Notes: generated from the letters alone by a model not told the origin. 64,000 nt of DNA from JBGPQJ01 sp963829485 (GCA_963829485.1 CAWHIK010000010.1:558001-622000); one strand, 5' to 3'. Shown: positions 26,225 to 35,610, counted from the stretch's first letter. Program-made: numbers and translations.

Positions 26225-28082
26225 TTATTTATATCTTAGGATCTCAGAGCCATTGGAGTCGTAATAAACCAGGTTGCCCGATCCGTCAATCAGGTAGGAA
26301 TAAACCCTCCTGAGCGAATCTAGGTAGTTGGATGCTTGTGTGGCAGCATCCGGCAGACAATTGGTGACGCCGGCAACTTCTGAAACATTGGAGAATGAGA
26401 AATTGCTTCCACTCATTGACCATTGAGCGGTATATTGCAGGCAGCCGTCATTCCCGCTTGCTGTTCCATTTGATTCCAATTGCAGGGATACTGTGGTGCC
26501 TGAAATAGGGGGATTTCCCCCTAGGAGAATGAGAGTATATGGATATGAATAGAGAGGTGGTTTGGGTGCTGGGGGAACCGTAGGAACCGCAGTAGGCTGA
26601 GGAGCGGCAGCGACATTGACGTATACATTTTCAACATCCTTGCCGCCTGGACCGTATGCTCCCAAGCCATATTGGATTTGGCCCGTATTCCGGCGGGCAA
26701 TCGGTGTAAGTGCCGGAAATCGGCGCGTTCGGCAGCAAATCCTGACCGTTGCGCTCAAAGACAATTTTGTCCACCGTACCGGACACAGACCAACTCGCAT
26801 TGACGCATTGTCCCTGCTGGATGTTACCCGGAGTAACAGAAAAACTGCTTACAACGGGAGCCGGGATCGGAGCCGGAGTGGGTTGGGTGTTATCTACAAC
26901 AGTTACGCCCACCCAAATCGTCTGGCCAAAGGCCTGCTTGTTCTGATCGTTCATCTGCCAGAAGCCCTGATAAGTGCCTGGGGTTTTCGGGGCAGTCAGA
27001 GTTACCGAAAGATCCACCGTCGCCCCAGCATTGACTGGTGCAGTAATGGGAACAGGTTGGCCGCCCATCTGAGCTGCCGGGGTATTTCCATAAGCGTAGG
27101 CTAATTGGTACCCAGGGACCCAGGTGCAGGTGCCAGAGTTCTTCACCCGCCAGGTTTTGACAAAGACCTGGCCGGGGGTAACTGCCGGCGGGGTTTTCAT
27201 GTTGTTATCTGGGTAAGTTACATCTGCCACAAAGGCCATATCATTAATGCAGCTCGGTGGCAGGACTGTGCTTGGGTCAACATTCAAGTACTGTTTAGCC
27301 AGCTTACCTAATGTGCCGTTATTGTTTAAAGTTTTCAGCGCGCTGTTGATACTCGCTTGCAGGGTCGGGCTGTTGAGCGGCATGGCGACTGCATATGGTT
27401 GGGGGTTGATTCCGGTGCCGGCCATCTTAAGATTGTTTTTCTGCTGGAATTGTTGCGCAGCCGGAGTATCCATCAGCACAATATCTATCATATTGGCAAC
27501 CAGGTTCGCAACCGCATCTTCAGGCTTCAGGAAGCGATAAAGTTGCGAAGAGGGCATGAGACCGGTCTGAACGAAGTTCTTCGTCATATAGCTGTCAAAG
27601 ACTGTGCCTTGTTGGACACCCACCCGGTAGGCAGGCAGCTGTGAAGGCGAAGAAATCACAATTGGGCTACCGGGAGGAGCGAGTGCGGAGGCTGAATCCG
27701 TTAAATACACGTTGCTGAATAATACAACCTGTTCGCGATCAGATGTGACTGTGATGGCAGAGACTGCAATATCGATCTGTCCGGTTTGGAGCGCGTTATA
27801 CAATCCATTAAAGCTGTAGTTGCGCACATCCATGGGCAGACCCATCTGCTCTCCAAGTGCTGAGACCATGGCGACATCAAATCCATCCGCTACGAAGTTG
27901 GTATCGATATATTCGTACGGAGGGTAATCCATTGACATGCCCACCACGATCTTTCCGTTCTTCTGGATACGATCCCAGGTCTCGTCGGTGGTCACTCCGG
28001 GAGTGGGTTCCACTCCCTGGCATGAGGTCACCAGCAGGGCAATTACGAGGGTAACGAAAAGAAAACGGATTGGTTTTTTCAT
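26225..28082 (-). CDS. Lipoprotein: amino-acid-binding domain + NBR1-like Ig + Ig-like + META domain (frameshifted)
   Basis: A surface lipoprotein of about 618 residues. MKKPIRFLFVTLVIALLVTSC is a signal peptide with lipobox VTSC. An extracellular solute-binding domain of family 3 follows (GKIVVGMSMDYPPYEY, GQIDIAVSAITVT), then an NBR1-type Ig domain (KTWRVKNSGTCTWVPGYQLA), a second Ig-like domain, a proline-rich linker and a C-terminal META/HslJ-like domain (NDGCLQYTAQWSMSG). The frame breaks at 26,690-26,691; dropping one base of CC joins CPP to NTGQIQYGLGAYGPGG. The ATG at 28,082 has AAGGAG 8 bases upstream. No ABC permease or ATPase gene is next to it, so transport is uncertain; ligand sensing or polymer binding is possible. 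Confidence 0.85.
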
Positions 28083-28102
28083 GGCATTCTCCTTCCTGTT
28101 CA

Positions 28103-28108
28103 ATTATA
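28103..28108 (-). promoter_or_regulatory. -10 element of the lipoprotein gene
   Basis: On the minus strand a perfect TATAAT lies 20 bases before the ATG at 28,082, with AAGGAG in between. No convincing -35 hexamer was found. A 7-base inverted repeat (28,118-28,136, ATATAAG/CTTATAT) lies just upstream and could be an operator that substitutes for a -35 contact. Confidence 0.4.
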
Positions 28109-28140
28109 CAGCATCTTGATATAAGGCTAGCTTATATGTT

Positions 28141-30534
28141 CTAAGAGTGATAATAATCCTGTTTCTTTGGTTTCATTCTCCCATCTGTCAACTGGAGGAT
28201 CTTGGCTAATAGCAGGCTAATGCGGAGCTTTCTCCAGGCTCGAATAACTTCTCCAGAACGATCATGAAGGATCTGATGCGTGCTATAGGCTGATTGGACA
28301 TATAGATTTGTAATTAGCCCGATCAAAGTTTCAGAATGCTGAGCTTCCAGCAGAGGAGAGCGTCTCGAAGCAAGTTCCTTGATTCTCGTTTTGAGTCTTG
28401 ATGAAAATTCAAATGGAGTCTCCCCATAATTATCACCTGCCACCCAGCTGCCGTGCTTTTCCATTTTACGATACATATAGGTCAGACTAACGGAAGCAGG
28501 CTGCATGATTAACCACCCCGATTCGATCCATAACGAGGAAAAATAGATCAGGGATGAGAGGAGTATCGCCATTCCTCCAAATTGGATTATTCGAACAATG
28601 TATCTGGTGATTTTTACTTCCGTGCTTTCAATTGTCTCCTCTGACACTTCCTCCAGCTTGGATCGATAAGTGGGTTGATCAAGACGATTAATGGAGGGTA
28701 AGCCGGCAGTTGGTTCAAACTCCACCCAGCCGATATCCGTAAAAAAGATTTCTGCCCATGAATGGGCATCGGCTTCTGTGACTATGTACTCCGCGTTCGC
28801 AGAATCATAGGTGCCGCTCGCATAACCGCTGACAAACCTCGCTGGTAGACCAGCCGCCCTGGCTAGAACCACCATTGCCGTAGCATAATAATCACAGTAC
28901 CCCTTCTTTAGGTCAAACAGGAAATAATCCGCGACATCCCTTCCCTGGGGAGGAGCCGGTACATCCAGTGTGTAAGGGTAATTTTCTCGAAGGTAGGACT
29001 CGATCGCCAACGCGCGGTCATAGGGAGTGGATTCATTGGCTGTAATTGACCTCGCCAGCGATAGGACTCGTTCCGGAACCGAATCCGGGAGCGAGGTAAA
29101 TTTCTCCATCGAGGGAGGATAAGTGGCGCTCGAATTGCGCATCGTCACTTCGCTAATGACAGATTTAAGCGAACTGGCGACGTAGGTTTCGACCGGGCTT
29201 ATGGCGCCGAGATAGTCCAAGCCTCCAAAAGGATCGGATCGAATTAAATTACTCGGACGACTGCGCCAGGCGACTTCGTAGGGTTTGTTGACGGAGGTAA
29301 GGTATCCCGTCCAACTGAGCTGCCCGCCCGTGTCTTTATAGAATTTCACATCCTGAGTTACCGGTTGATAACCGTCAGGGATGGTCTCGAAAAGCGATTC
29401 TCCGGTTTCGTAGTAATTCACTTCAACGGGGCTGCTTAACCAGCCGGAACCCGTGTATCGGTCGTAAATGATACTCCGCCAGTAATGTCTCGGAGCAGGT
29501 GGGGGATTGGAAATTTGAGGTCTTGGAGGTAGCTCTCCGGTGCGGATAGCCATAACGAATTGTCGACTCAGCTCCGGTCCTGATCCTACCAGATGGCTTC
29601 GAGGGAGTCCTTTAGGCGAGATGTAAGGAGCAAAATTCGACGGGGGAGGCGGAGCAGGATCCAGTCCGAAAAACTCGGCAAGTTCATCCTGGTTATCCCC
29701 CCAATCACGGATGGCTTCCGCCATAGCTCTGACTGAGATCGATGGGGTGATCCAGGCGATGGCTGCCAGTGCCACCGTGAGGGCGATGATCGCGCTGCCC
29801 GTGTCAACCGGGATGCTCTCCGAAAAATCGACACCGCTTCGCTTCCAGCGCACCCGGTTGAGATCGTAGCGGGATAGTCCCATCAGGATCAGGGTTGCCC
29901 CGAGCATCAACCAGAGCGGATTAAACCCATTCCCAGTGTAGTCGACGACGACAGCCAGTACGGCAATCATGGGTGAAAAAGCAATCAGGGGGTTGCGGTG
30001 ACGGCCAAGAACCCAACCTGCCCAGGCAGCCAATATGTAAGCTGAAATGCTCCAGGAAAACGCTCTCGCAACCGGATCGTTCATGATCGCGCCTGCCCGT
30101 AAACCGTTCAACCAATACCAAACCCGGATAAAGAGGGCGGATGTTCGTTCAATGAAGTCGGTTAAGGGTGGGATTATCCCTGTCGGGTCAGGGAGAGGTG
30201 TCTGAAATCTAATCCAAATAATGAGTTGGTAACGGATTGCGTTGAGGGCATTTATGAGTTGAAAAATTGGCTCGATAAGGTTAGCGATATAAATGGTGAT
30301 ACCTGATATTCCCATCACCATTAGGAAAAATCCGGCAAGCCAGACATTGACCCGCGTTTTCGCCAATGCATACCCAGCCAAAGAACCAGCCACGGCGGTG
30401 ACGGATAACAACCAGGTGATTCCGCCGCGAATACCGCTGCTCAATCCGTTGGAAAAACTCAATATTACGAAAATCAACAGAAACGCCAGCCACATGGAGC
30501 GGTCCAATAGAATGCGACGGAGGACAGGATTCAT
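28141..30534 (-). CDS. Membrane transglutaminase-like protein (TgpA type)
   Basis: A 797-residue protein with about six N-terminal membrane helices, a large extracytoplasmic part holding a transglutaminase/protease core, another membrane helix (~residues 665-690) and a cytoplasmic C-terminal DUF4129-like tail. Catalytic residues are visible: C547 in KKGYCDYYATAMVVLARAAG, H591 in EADAHSWAEIF and the acidic residue in EFEPTAG. The substrate is unknown; relatives modify or cleave surface proteins. The ATG at 30,534 overlaps the upstream DUF58 stop as ATGA, which decides the start. The two form an operon. Confidence 0.85.
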   Translation of the reverse strand: MNPVLRRILLDRSMWLAFLLIFVILSFSNGLSSGIRGGITWLLSVTAVAGSLAGYALAKTRVNVWLAGFFLMVMGISGITIYIANLIEPIFQLINALNAIRYQLIIWIRFQTPLPDPTGIIPPLTDFIERTSALFIRVWYWLNGLRAGAIMNDPVARAFSWSISAYILAAWAGWVLGRHRNPLIAFSPMIAVLAVVVDYTGNGFNPLWLMLGATLILMGLSRYDLNRVRWKRSGVDFSESIPVDTGSAIIALTVALAAIAWITPSISVRAMAEAIRDWGDNQDELAEFFGLDPAPPPPSNFAPYISPKGLPRSHLVGSGPELSRQFVMAIRTGELPPRPQISNPPPAPRHYWRSIIYDRYTGSGWLSSPVEVNYYETGESLFETIPDGYQPVTQDVKFYKDTGGQLSWTGYLTSVNKPYEVAWRSRPSNLIRSDPFGGLDYLGAISPVETYVASSLKSVISEVTMRNSSATYPPSMEKFTSLPDSVPERVLSLARSITANESTPYDRALAIESYLRENYPYTLDVPAPPQGRDVADYFLFDLKKGYCDYYATAMVVLARAAGLPARFVSGYASGTYDSANAEYIVTEADAHSWAEIFFTDIGWVEFEPTAGLPSINRLDQPTYRSKLEEVSEETIESTEVKITRYIVRIIQFGGMAILLSSLIYFSSLWIESGWLIMQPASVSLTYMYRKMEKHGSWVAGDNYGETPFEFSSRLKTRIKELASRRSPLLEAQHSETLIGLITNLYVQSAYSTHQILHDRSGEVIRAWRKLRISLLLAKILQLTDGRMKPKKQDYYHS

Positions 30535-31823
30535 CCTGACAACGGCCTCCAGTTCGTATCGCCGGGAAGGTGTACCGGTACAGCGCGGCCGGTGACTGAT
30601 ACGCGCCACTCCCACTGACCTCGATGACCCGGTTTGGCTTCAGGCTTGTCCAGCATGCCGCGGTTGATGACATGGTTCGATATGCCCATGGCTCCAAGCG
30701 CAGAAGACATGCTACTGGCTGATTGGTGTCCTCCAAAGGAGGCCGGGTTAAACAAGATGATGGTCGGGATTATCCCGCGCCAGGAAAGTTTCACAAGAGA
30801 CGACAACCATTCCGAATCCATATTGGGAGTGATAAGCAGCAGACTTGATCTTCGGCTCAAGTTAGGTCGAATCCGCTCCAGTACTTCATCAAGGGGAATA
30901 CTGCCTGGTTCAACCAAAGCCAGGGCGCGAAGAATTTCCCAGCGCTGATTCTCGCCCGGTTGAGGGGGAAGCCAGACAAGGTCACTTCCGCTGGCGACCA
31001 GTCCAACCGCCTGCCTGGCGCGCAATCCCTTATCGGCGAGGGAAGCGGCGAGGACGATGGCATGCTCCTCTGTGGAGTCTTCATTGACACCGATTTGCTT
31101 TTCTTTTTGCAGATCAACCAGGACCCACCAATCGCCGGCGGGAGCTCCATCGAAAAGGCGGACGAATAATTTTTCTCGCCTGGCGGAAGTCTTCCAATGG
31201 ACGGTTTTCAGGCTGTCGCCGGGAACATACTCCCGTACACTTGACGCCCCCACGGTATGTTCCGGTGAATTTGGTTGAGGTCGCCCTTCGCCGAGAAATC
31301 CGCCCGGCGTGATCTCGATTTGCGGCAGGGGGACGACCGGAGGCATGACCATCAGGTTCGTGCGCGACGGATCCTTGATGGTGACTTCGTAGATTCCGAG
31401 CGGGTCTCCGGTGTGGACAAGGGTATCCCCAAGCCAGTACAAACCTCGCCGCTTGCACGCTCCGGAAGTTACCCATTGACTGTTGCTGGATGGGTCTATT
31501 CCGGTGGCGATGGAGGCGGAATAGCCGGGGAGTGTGGATTGGTCTAATATCTCCACCCAGGTTGCAGGCAGGGAACTTGAATTTGCCAGGGTAAATCGTT
31601 CTTCGAGTTTGTCCCCGACCTGCGCCCAGCCGTATCGCATCTCGCGAGTGATGTGTATGTTCTTGGCTAAAGCGCGCGCCCAGAGATACGCGATCAGCCA
31701 CGCTCCGCCAAACCCGACCAATAAAGTTGTCCAGATTTTGGACGGATCGATCAATTGCATGACCAAAAGGATTAGGACAATCGCGGGTAGGATGCGGGCT
31801 TTCAAACGAAAACTTCTAACCAT
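30531..31823 (-). CDS. DUF58-domain membrane protein
   Basis: A 430-residue protein with two N-terminal membrane helices and a von Willebrand A-like DUF58 domain marked by the signature VREYVPGDSLKTVHWKTSARR. Such proteins are usually encoded with a MoxR AAA ATPase and a transglutaminase-like protein and are thought to act as a chaperone-like complex at the membrane. Here the transglutaminase gene is coupled downstream, but no moxR lies upstream, where a terminator and a small gene are found. The sequence is complete, with no frame break. Confidence 0.85.
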   Translation of the reverse strand: MVRSFRLKARILPAIVLILLVMQLIDPSKIWTTLLVGFGGAWLIAYLWARALAKNIHITREMRYGWAQVGDKLEERFTLANSSSLPATWVEILDQSTLPGYSASIATGIDPSSNSQWVTSGACKRRGLYWLGDTLVHTGDPLGIYEVTIKDPSRTNLMVMPPVVPLPQIEITPGGFLGEGRPQPNSPEHTVGASSVREYVPGDSLKTVHWKTSARREKLFVRLFDGAPAGDWWVLVDLQKEKQIGVNEDSTEEHAIVLAASLADKGLRARQAVGLVASGSDLVWLPPQPGENQRWEILRALALVEPGSIPLDEVLERIRPNLSRRSSLLLITPNMDSEWLSSLVKLSWRGIIPTIILFNPASFGGHQSASSMSSALGAMGISNHVINRGMLDKPEAKPGHRGQWEWRVSVTGRAVPVHLPGDTNWRPLSG

Positions 31824-31830
31824 ATAAATG

Positions 31831-31836
31831 ATTATA
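31831..31836 (-). promoter_or_regulatory. -10 element giving a near-leaderless DUF58 transcript
   Basis: On the minus strand TATAAT is followed by only 7 bases before the ATG of the DUF58 gene at 31,823, so transcription would start at or next to the start codon. No ribosome binding site is visible. No clear -35 hexamer was found. Confidence 0.4.
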
Positions 31837-31871
31837 TGCCAGATAACCCCGATGGATTCTGAGATTGGGAT

Positions 31872-31897
31872 AAAAAAAACCCCGCTGATGAACGGGG
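31872..31897 (-). terminator. Rho-independent terminator of the 66-residue gene
   Basis: Read on the minus strand, CCCCG (31,897-31,893) pairs with CGGGG (31,884-31,880) around an 8-base loop, followed by eight T residues. It lies 22 bases after the stop of the small gene and separates it from DUF58. Confidence 0.85.
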
Positions 31898-31919
31898 CGA
31901 TCGATGGGTGGGGTGTCCT

Positions 31920-32120
31920 CTAAACCGGTTTTTTCTGGTGAGTTTCTACGTTATGAATGGCATTGTCTTTAAAATGTCTTGGTGAAAGCAACGGGAGGGG
32001 GTTCATATCACCATTGGATTTTGCAGGGGATGAATTCTGCGGGGTTTGAATTCCCGCGAGAGCATCCTTAGGCGTCCATGAGTCGAATGGTTTATTCGGA
32101 CGGTCAGATAAATCCGGCAT
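31920..32120 (-). CDS. Hypothetical 66-residue protein, own transcription unit
   Basis: I do not recognise this protein. It is hydrophilic, proline- and asparagine-rich, with no cysteine, membrane helix or signal peptide; it begins MPDLSDRPNKPFDSWTPKDA and ends ETHQKKPV. The case for a real gene is context: a TTGGGAGA binding site 6 bases before the ATG, a promoter at 32,145-32,173 and a strong terminator 22 bases after the stop. It is transcribed away from nrdR. Confidence 0.6.
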   Translation of the reverse strand: MPDLSDRPNKPFDSWTPKDALAGIQTPQNSSPAKSNGDMNPLPLLSPRHFKDNAIHNVETHQKKPV

Positions 32121-32144
32121 AATTTTTCTCCCAAGATTTAAACC

Positions 32145-32173
32145 ATTATATCGGTATACTGGGAATTTGTATT
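32145..32173 (-). promoter_or_regulatory. Promoter of the 66-residue gene
   Basis: On the minus strand a perfect TATAAT (32,150-32,145) lies 17 bases after AATACA (32,173-32,168; 3 of 6 matches to TTGACA). It is 24 bases upstream of the ATG at 32,120. Confidence 0.5.
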
Positions 32174-32264
32174 AAAATCAAATAAACGTTTCACCAGAAA
32201 CCATCGGTAATTACGACTGATTCTCGTTGTAGAAAACTTTAAGGTAAATCACCCTTCAGTCCTC

Positions 32265-32293
32265 TTGAATTGCCAAATCAGTTATGTTAGAAT
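32265..32293 (+). promoter_or_regulatory. Promoter of nrdR-nrdJ
   Basis: TTGAAT (32,265-32,270) and TAGAAT (32,288-32,293) are 17 bases apart, and TGT before the -10 box makes it an extended -10 promoter. Transcription would start near 32,300, immediately before the first NrdR-box-like site, so a bound repressor would block it. Confidence 0.65.
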
Positions 32294-32304
32294 GCCCCTA
32301 GCTT

Positions 32305-32351
32305 GCACAAGATATAGGGGATTCTTGTTACCAAACCGCCATATATGGCGG
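32305..32351 (+). promoter_or_regulatory. Tandem NrdR-box-like operators
   Basis: The 16-base sites GCACAAGATATAGGGG (32,305-32,320) and CCGCCATATATGGCGG (32,336-32,351) start 31 bases apart, three helical turns. The first matches the published NrdR consensus acaCwAtATaTwGtgt at 12 of 16 positions; the second is a perfect palindrome sharing the central C-ATATAT-G core. Paired boxes with this spacing are the hallmark of NrdR control of ribonucleotide reductase genes. This implies autoregulation of nrdR and nrdJ. Confidence 0.6.
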
Positions 32352-32381
32352 CAACATTTGTTCTATATAATATGGAGCTTT

Positions 32382-32831
32382 ATGCGGTGCCCATACTGTC
32401 AGCATGACGACTCAAAAGTGCTCGATACTACCCATGACAGTCATGGTGGAATCCGCAGACGCCGCGAATGCTTGAAATGCAGCCAGCGCTTCAGCTCTTA
32501 TGAACGCCCGATCCTGTCCACGCCACTCATTGTCAAACAGGATGGAACCCGCGAAGAATTCGACCGGGAAAAGCTGGCGCGAGGCATCCGAATTGCGTGC
32601 GCAAAACGACCTGTCTCCGCAGCAGACATCGAGAGGTTGATTGGCCAGGTGGAATCTCAACTTCAGCGCATGGGAAAAGCCGAAATTTCCTCCAGGGTTG
32701 TTGGGGATCTGGCAATAGCCGGATTAAAGGAGCTGGACCAGATTGCGTATATACGTTATGCAATTGTTTACCTCCGCCTTCACGACCTGCGTTCCATTCG
32801 CGGCGAAATAGATCGTTTGCTCGAAAGCTAA
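32382..32831 (+). CDS. nrdR: Transcriptional repressor NrdR
   Basis: NrdR represses ribonucleotide reductase genes in response to dATP/ATP. The ATG at 32,382 gives MRCPYCQHDDSKVLDT, the family start, with GGAG just upstream; longer in-frame starts would overlap the promoter and operators. The zinc ribbon cysteines are C3, C6, C30 and C33. The ATP-cone (residues ~49-139) starts VKQDGTREEFDREKLARGI. Length is 149 residues. It is followed 114 bases later by nrdJ. Confidence 0.95.
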   Translation: MRCPYCQHDDSKVLDTTHDSHGGIRRRRECLKCSQRFSSYERPILSTPLIVKQDGTREEFDREKLARGIRIACAKRPVSAADIERLIGQVESQLQRMGKAEISSRVVGDLAIAGLKELDQIAYIRYAIVYLRLHDLRSIRGEIDRLLES

Positions 32832-32834
32832 TTT

Positions 32835-32895
32835 TGCAGCCTGTTTTTGGTGCAGCAGTTCCCTGGGAACATGTTGCATCTGTCAGCAGGCTGCA
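32835..32895 (+). ncRNA. Large structured hairpin between nrdR and nrdJ (unassigned)
   Basis: An outer 9-pair stem (32,835-32,843 with 32,887-32,895) encloses an internal loop and a 12-pair stem (32,851-32,862 with 32,866-32,878, one bulged A, one G-U pair) capped by 3 bases. It fills most of the gap between nrdR and nrdJ. No T tract follows, so it is not a normal terminator. It lacks the size and B12-box of a cobalamin riboswitch. It could be an mRNA processing or stability element. Confidence 0.45.
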
Positions 32896-32945
32896 TTGTC
32901 GTCCCTGTCAGATTGGTGGAAAAAATTCTTTAGAGGAGATGAGCG

Positions 32946-35568
32946 ATGGTGACAAAAACTGCCCCAGGAAAACATGGCTTGCTGCCCACACCCCCGATGC
33001 CCAAGGGATTGCCCAATGTTGAATTGACTGACAATGCCAGGCAGGTTCTTATTCGCCGCTACGTCCGCAGGGGCGATGACGGCAGCCCCGCTGAGAGCGT
33101 CGAGGAAATGTTCTGGCGGGTGGCATACCACATTGCAAAAGTAGAGGAGCAATGGGGAACGGATGTCATGGCTCTGGCGGCGGAATTCTACACGCTGCTC
33201 ACCAGTCGAAAATTTTTCCCCAATTCGCCAACCTTCACGGGAGCAGGCACTCCTTTGGGGCAGCTTGCGGCCTGTTTCGTCCTTCCCATCTCGGACGATA
33301 TGGGCAGGGACCCGGCCGGCATTTTTCAAACGCTGCGGGATGCCGCGCTCATCCAACAGACAGGCGGTGGGAATGGTTTCTCATTCTCCCGGCTCAGACC
33401 TCAGGGTTCGCTCGTCAAATCCTCTGCCGGGCAGGCGACCGGCCCGATCGGATTCCTCAAAGTATATGACCATGCTTTCGGTGAGATCGCACAGGGAGGA
33501 ACCCGCCGCGGCGCCAATATGGGCGTTCTCCGCGTGGACCATCCGGATATTGAAGAATTCATCAGCTGTAAAACAAACGAAAATGCCATCACCAATTTCA
33601 ACATTTCGGTAGGAATAACCGACGCTTTTATGGAAGCAGTCAGGAACGATGCCGAGTGGGAGCTGAGGTTTCCCGACATCAAATCACCGGATTATCGCCG
33701 TTTCAAAGGCACACTTGAACAAGCGGAGAAGGACGGCATCCCCGTTCGAACTTACAAAAAGGTCAATGCAAGGGAGTTGTTCAACACAATCGTTCAACAA
33801 GCCCATCATAACGGCGAGCCGGGGATGCTGTTCCTGGACGCCGCCAACCGTGAAAACCCGGTCCCTCACCTATACCCGCTCGAGGCGACGAATCCATGCG
33901 GTGAGCAATGGCTTGGACCTTACGAAAACTGCTGCCTGGGTTCGGTGAACCTGGCGGAACACTGCGGTCCAGACGGTAAAGTGGATTGGGAAGAATTGGA
34001 GCACAGCGTTGCATTGTCAACCCGCTTTTTGGATGATGTCGTCGAAGCCAATGCTTACGTCCCTGCCGTTCCCCAATTGAAAGAAGCTGCGCATCGCGCC
34101 CGGCGGATTGGTCTTGGGATCATGGGTCTGTCCGACCTGATGTATCACAAAGGCGTCCGGTACGGTTCGACCGAGGGGCAGGAATTTGGCGCGCAGGTGA
34201 TGGAATTCGTACGTTACCACGCCATGCTCACCAGTGTGAAGATGGCGGAAGTACGTGGTCCCTTCCCGGCCATCGAGGGTTCAATTTATGATCGAAATGA
34301 GATGCGCTGGGCACCTCCTCGCTCCATCGTCGATATCACCACGGATTGGGAACGACCCACCGTCGATTGGAATCTTATCGATTTGAGGGATTCGCGAGCA
34401 CGGGATCCGTAATGCCGCCCAGACAACAGTCGCTCCAACAGGTACAATCGCCACCGTTGCCGGCTGCGAAGGCTATGGGTGCGAACCTGTTTTCGCTTTG
34501 GCTTACATCCGCCATGTCAATGACAACGGCAAAGACCTGCAACTGACCTATGCCAGCCCACGGTTTGAACAAGCGCTTCGTAAATCCGGGTTGGGCGAGG
34601 AAAAACTGCAGGAAATCGTCGAGCGTGTAATGGCGGAAGGTTCCTGCCAGGGTATTTCCGAAGTGCCTGAGCACATCCGGCAGACGTTCGTCGTCTCGGC
34701 GGATATCACGGCTGAAGAGCATGTCCGCATGCAGGCGGCTTTACAGGCTTTCGTGGATAACTCCCTTTCGAAGACGGTTAATTTCCCTGAGGATGCCACG
34801 GTCGATGACGTTGCCAGGGCATACATGCTCGCCTGGGAATTGGGCTGCAAAGGCATCACTGTGTATGTGACGGGTTCGCGCGACAAGGTTGTTTTGGAGA
34901 CCAAGGCAACCCTCGAAAAGAAACAACCGGCAGGTGATTCCATGCCCGTGGTGGAAGTAGCCGGTACACTGTATGAATTGGAAGAAGACGATGATCAGGC
35001 AGTCCTCTGGTCGGAATCCAAGAAGCCACGCCCGAGGTCGCTGCACGGCGAGACGTTCAATATTGAAACGCCTCTTGGAAAAGCATTCATCACGATCAAT
35101 GAAAATGGCGGTGAACAACCATTCGAAGTGTTCATCAATACAGCCAAGGCGGGGTCGGAAACCGCCGCGGTTTCTGAAGCGATTGGACGGCTGATCTCCT
35201 ATGTCCTGAGACTCGCATCCCCGATAACACCTCGTGACAGGCTCCTGGAAATCGTACGCCAGCTGACAGGAATCGGCGGAGGCAGGTCGCTCGGTTTTGG
35301 TCCCAATCGGGTCCGCTCACTTCCGGATGGCGTCGGGCAGGTTCTGGCGGAATATTTACACGGGAAGGACTGGCACCGCGTGGAGACGGATGAGGCTGAA
35401 GGTGAAGGAAATGGTGGGAACGGGCATCGGGTTCCCTATAACCCGGACCCACCGCAGGCATCCCCGCAGCATAAAATTGGCGACCTCTGCCCTGAGTGTG
35501 GTGAGGCGGCTGTAGTAAACGAAGAAGGCTGCAGGAAGTGTTATGCCTGCGGATACAGCGAGTGCTAA
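32946..35568 (+). CDS. nrdJ: Ribonucleoside-diphosphate reductase, adenosylcobalamin-dependent class II (frameshifted)
   Basis: Reduces ribonucleotides to deoxyribonucleotides using B12 as the radical source, so it works with or without oxygen. The catalytic barrel includes NSPTFTGAG, FSFSRLRP, GGTRRGANMGVLRVDHPDI and NPCGEQ with the active-site cysteine and glutamate. The frame breaks at GGG 34,387-34,389; dropping one G gives LRIREHGIRNAAQTTVAPTGT and GCEGYGCEPVFALAYIRH. A TSCPD-like domain follows, and the C-terminus carries redox cysteines (CPECGEAA, CRKCYACGYSEC). Repaired length is 873 residues. GAGGAG precedes the ATG; a terminator follows. Confidence 0.93.
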
Positions 35569-35577
35569 TGAATATCG

Positions 35578-35610
35578 TTCAGGGCGGGAGAAATCCCGCC
35601 CTGAATTTTT
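35578..35610 (+). terminator. Rho-independent terminator after nrdJ
   Basis: An 11-pair perfect GC-rich stem (35,578-35,588 with 35,595-35,605), 6-base loop and TTTTT tail, 10 bases after the nrdJ stop. Confidence 0.93.

Noticed and set aside
28118..28136. ATATAAG/CTTATAT inverted repeat as a terminator of the transglutaminase gene
   Set aside because: It lies upstream of that gene's stop with respect to transcription direction, between the stop of one and the start of the next minus-strand gene is reversed, and the stem is AT-only with no T tract.
32832..32945. Cobalamin riboswitch controlling the B12-dependent reductase
   Set aside because: The gap is only 114 bases, no B12-box-like GCCACTG is present, and the structure is a single hairpin rather than the multi-branched aptamer.
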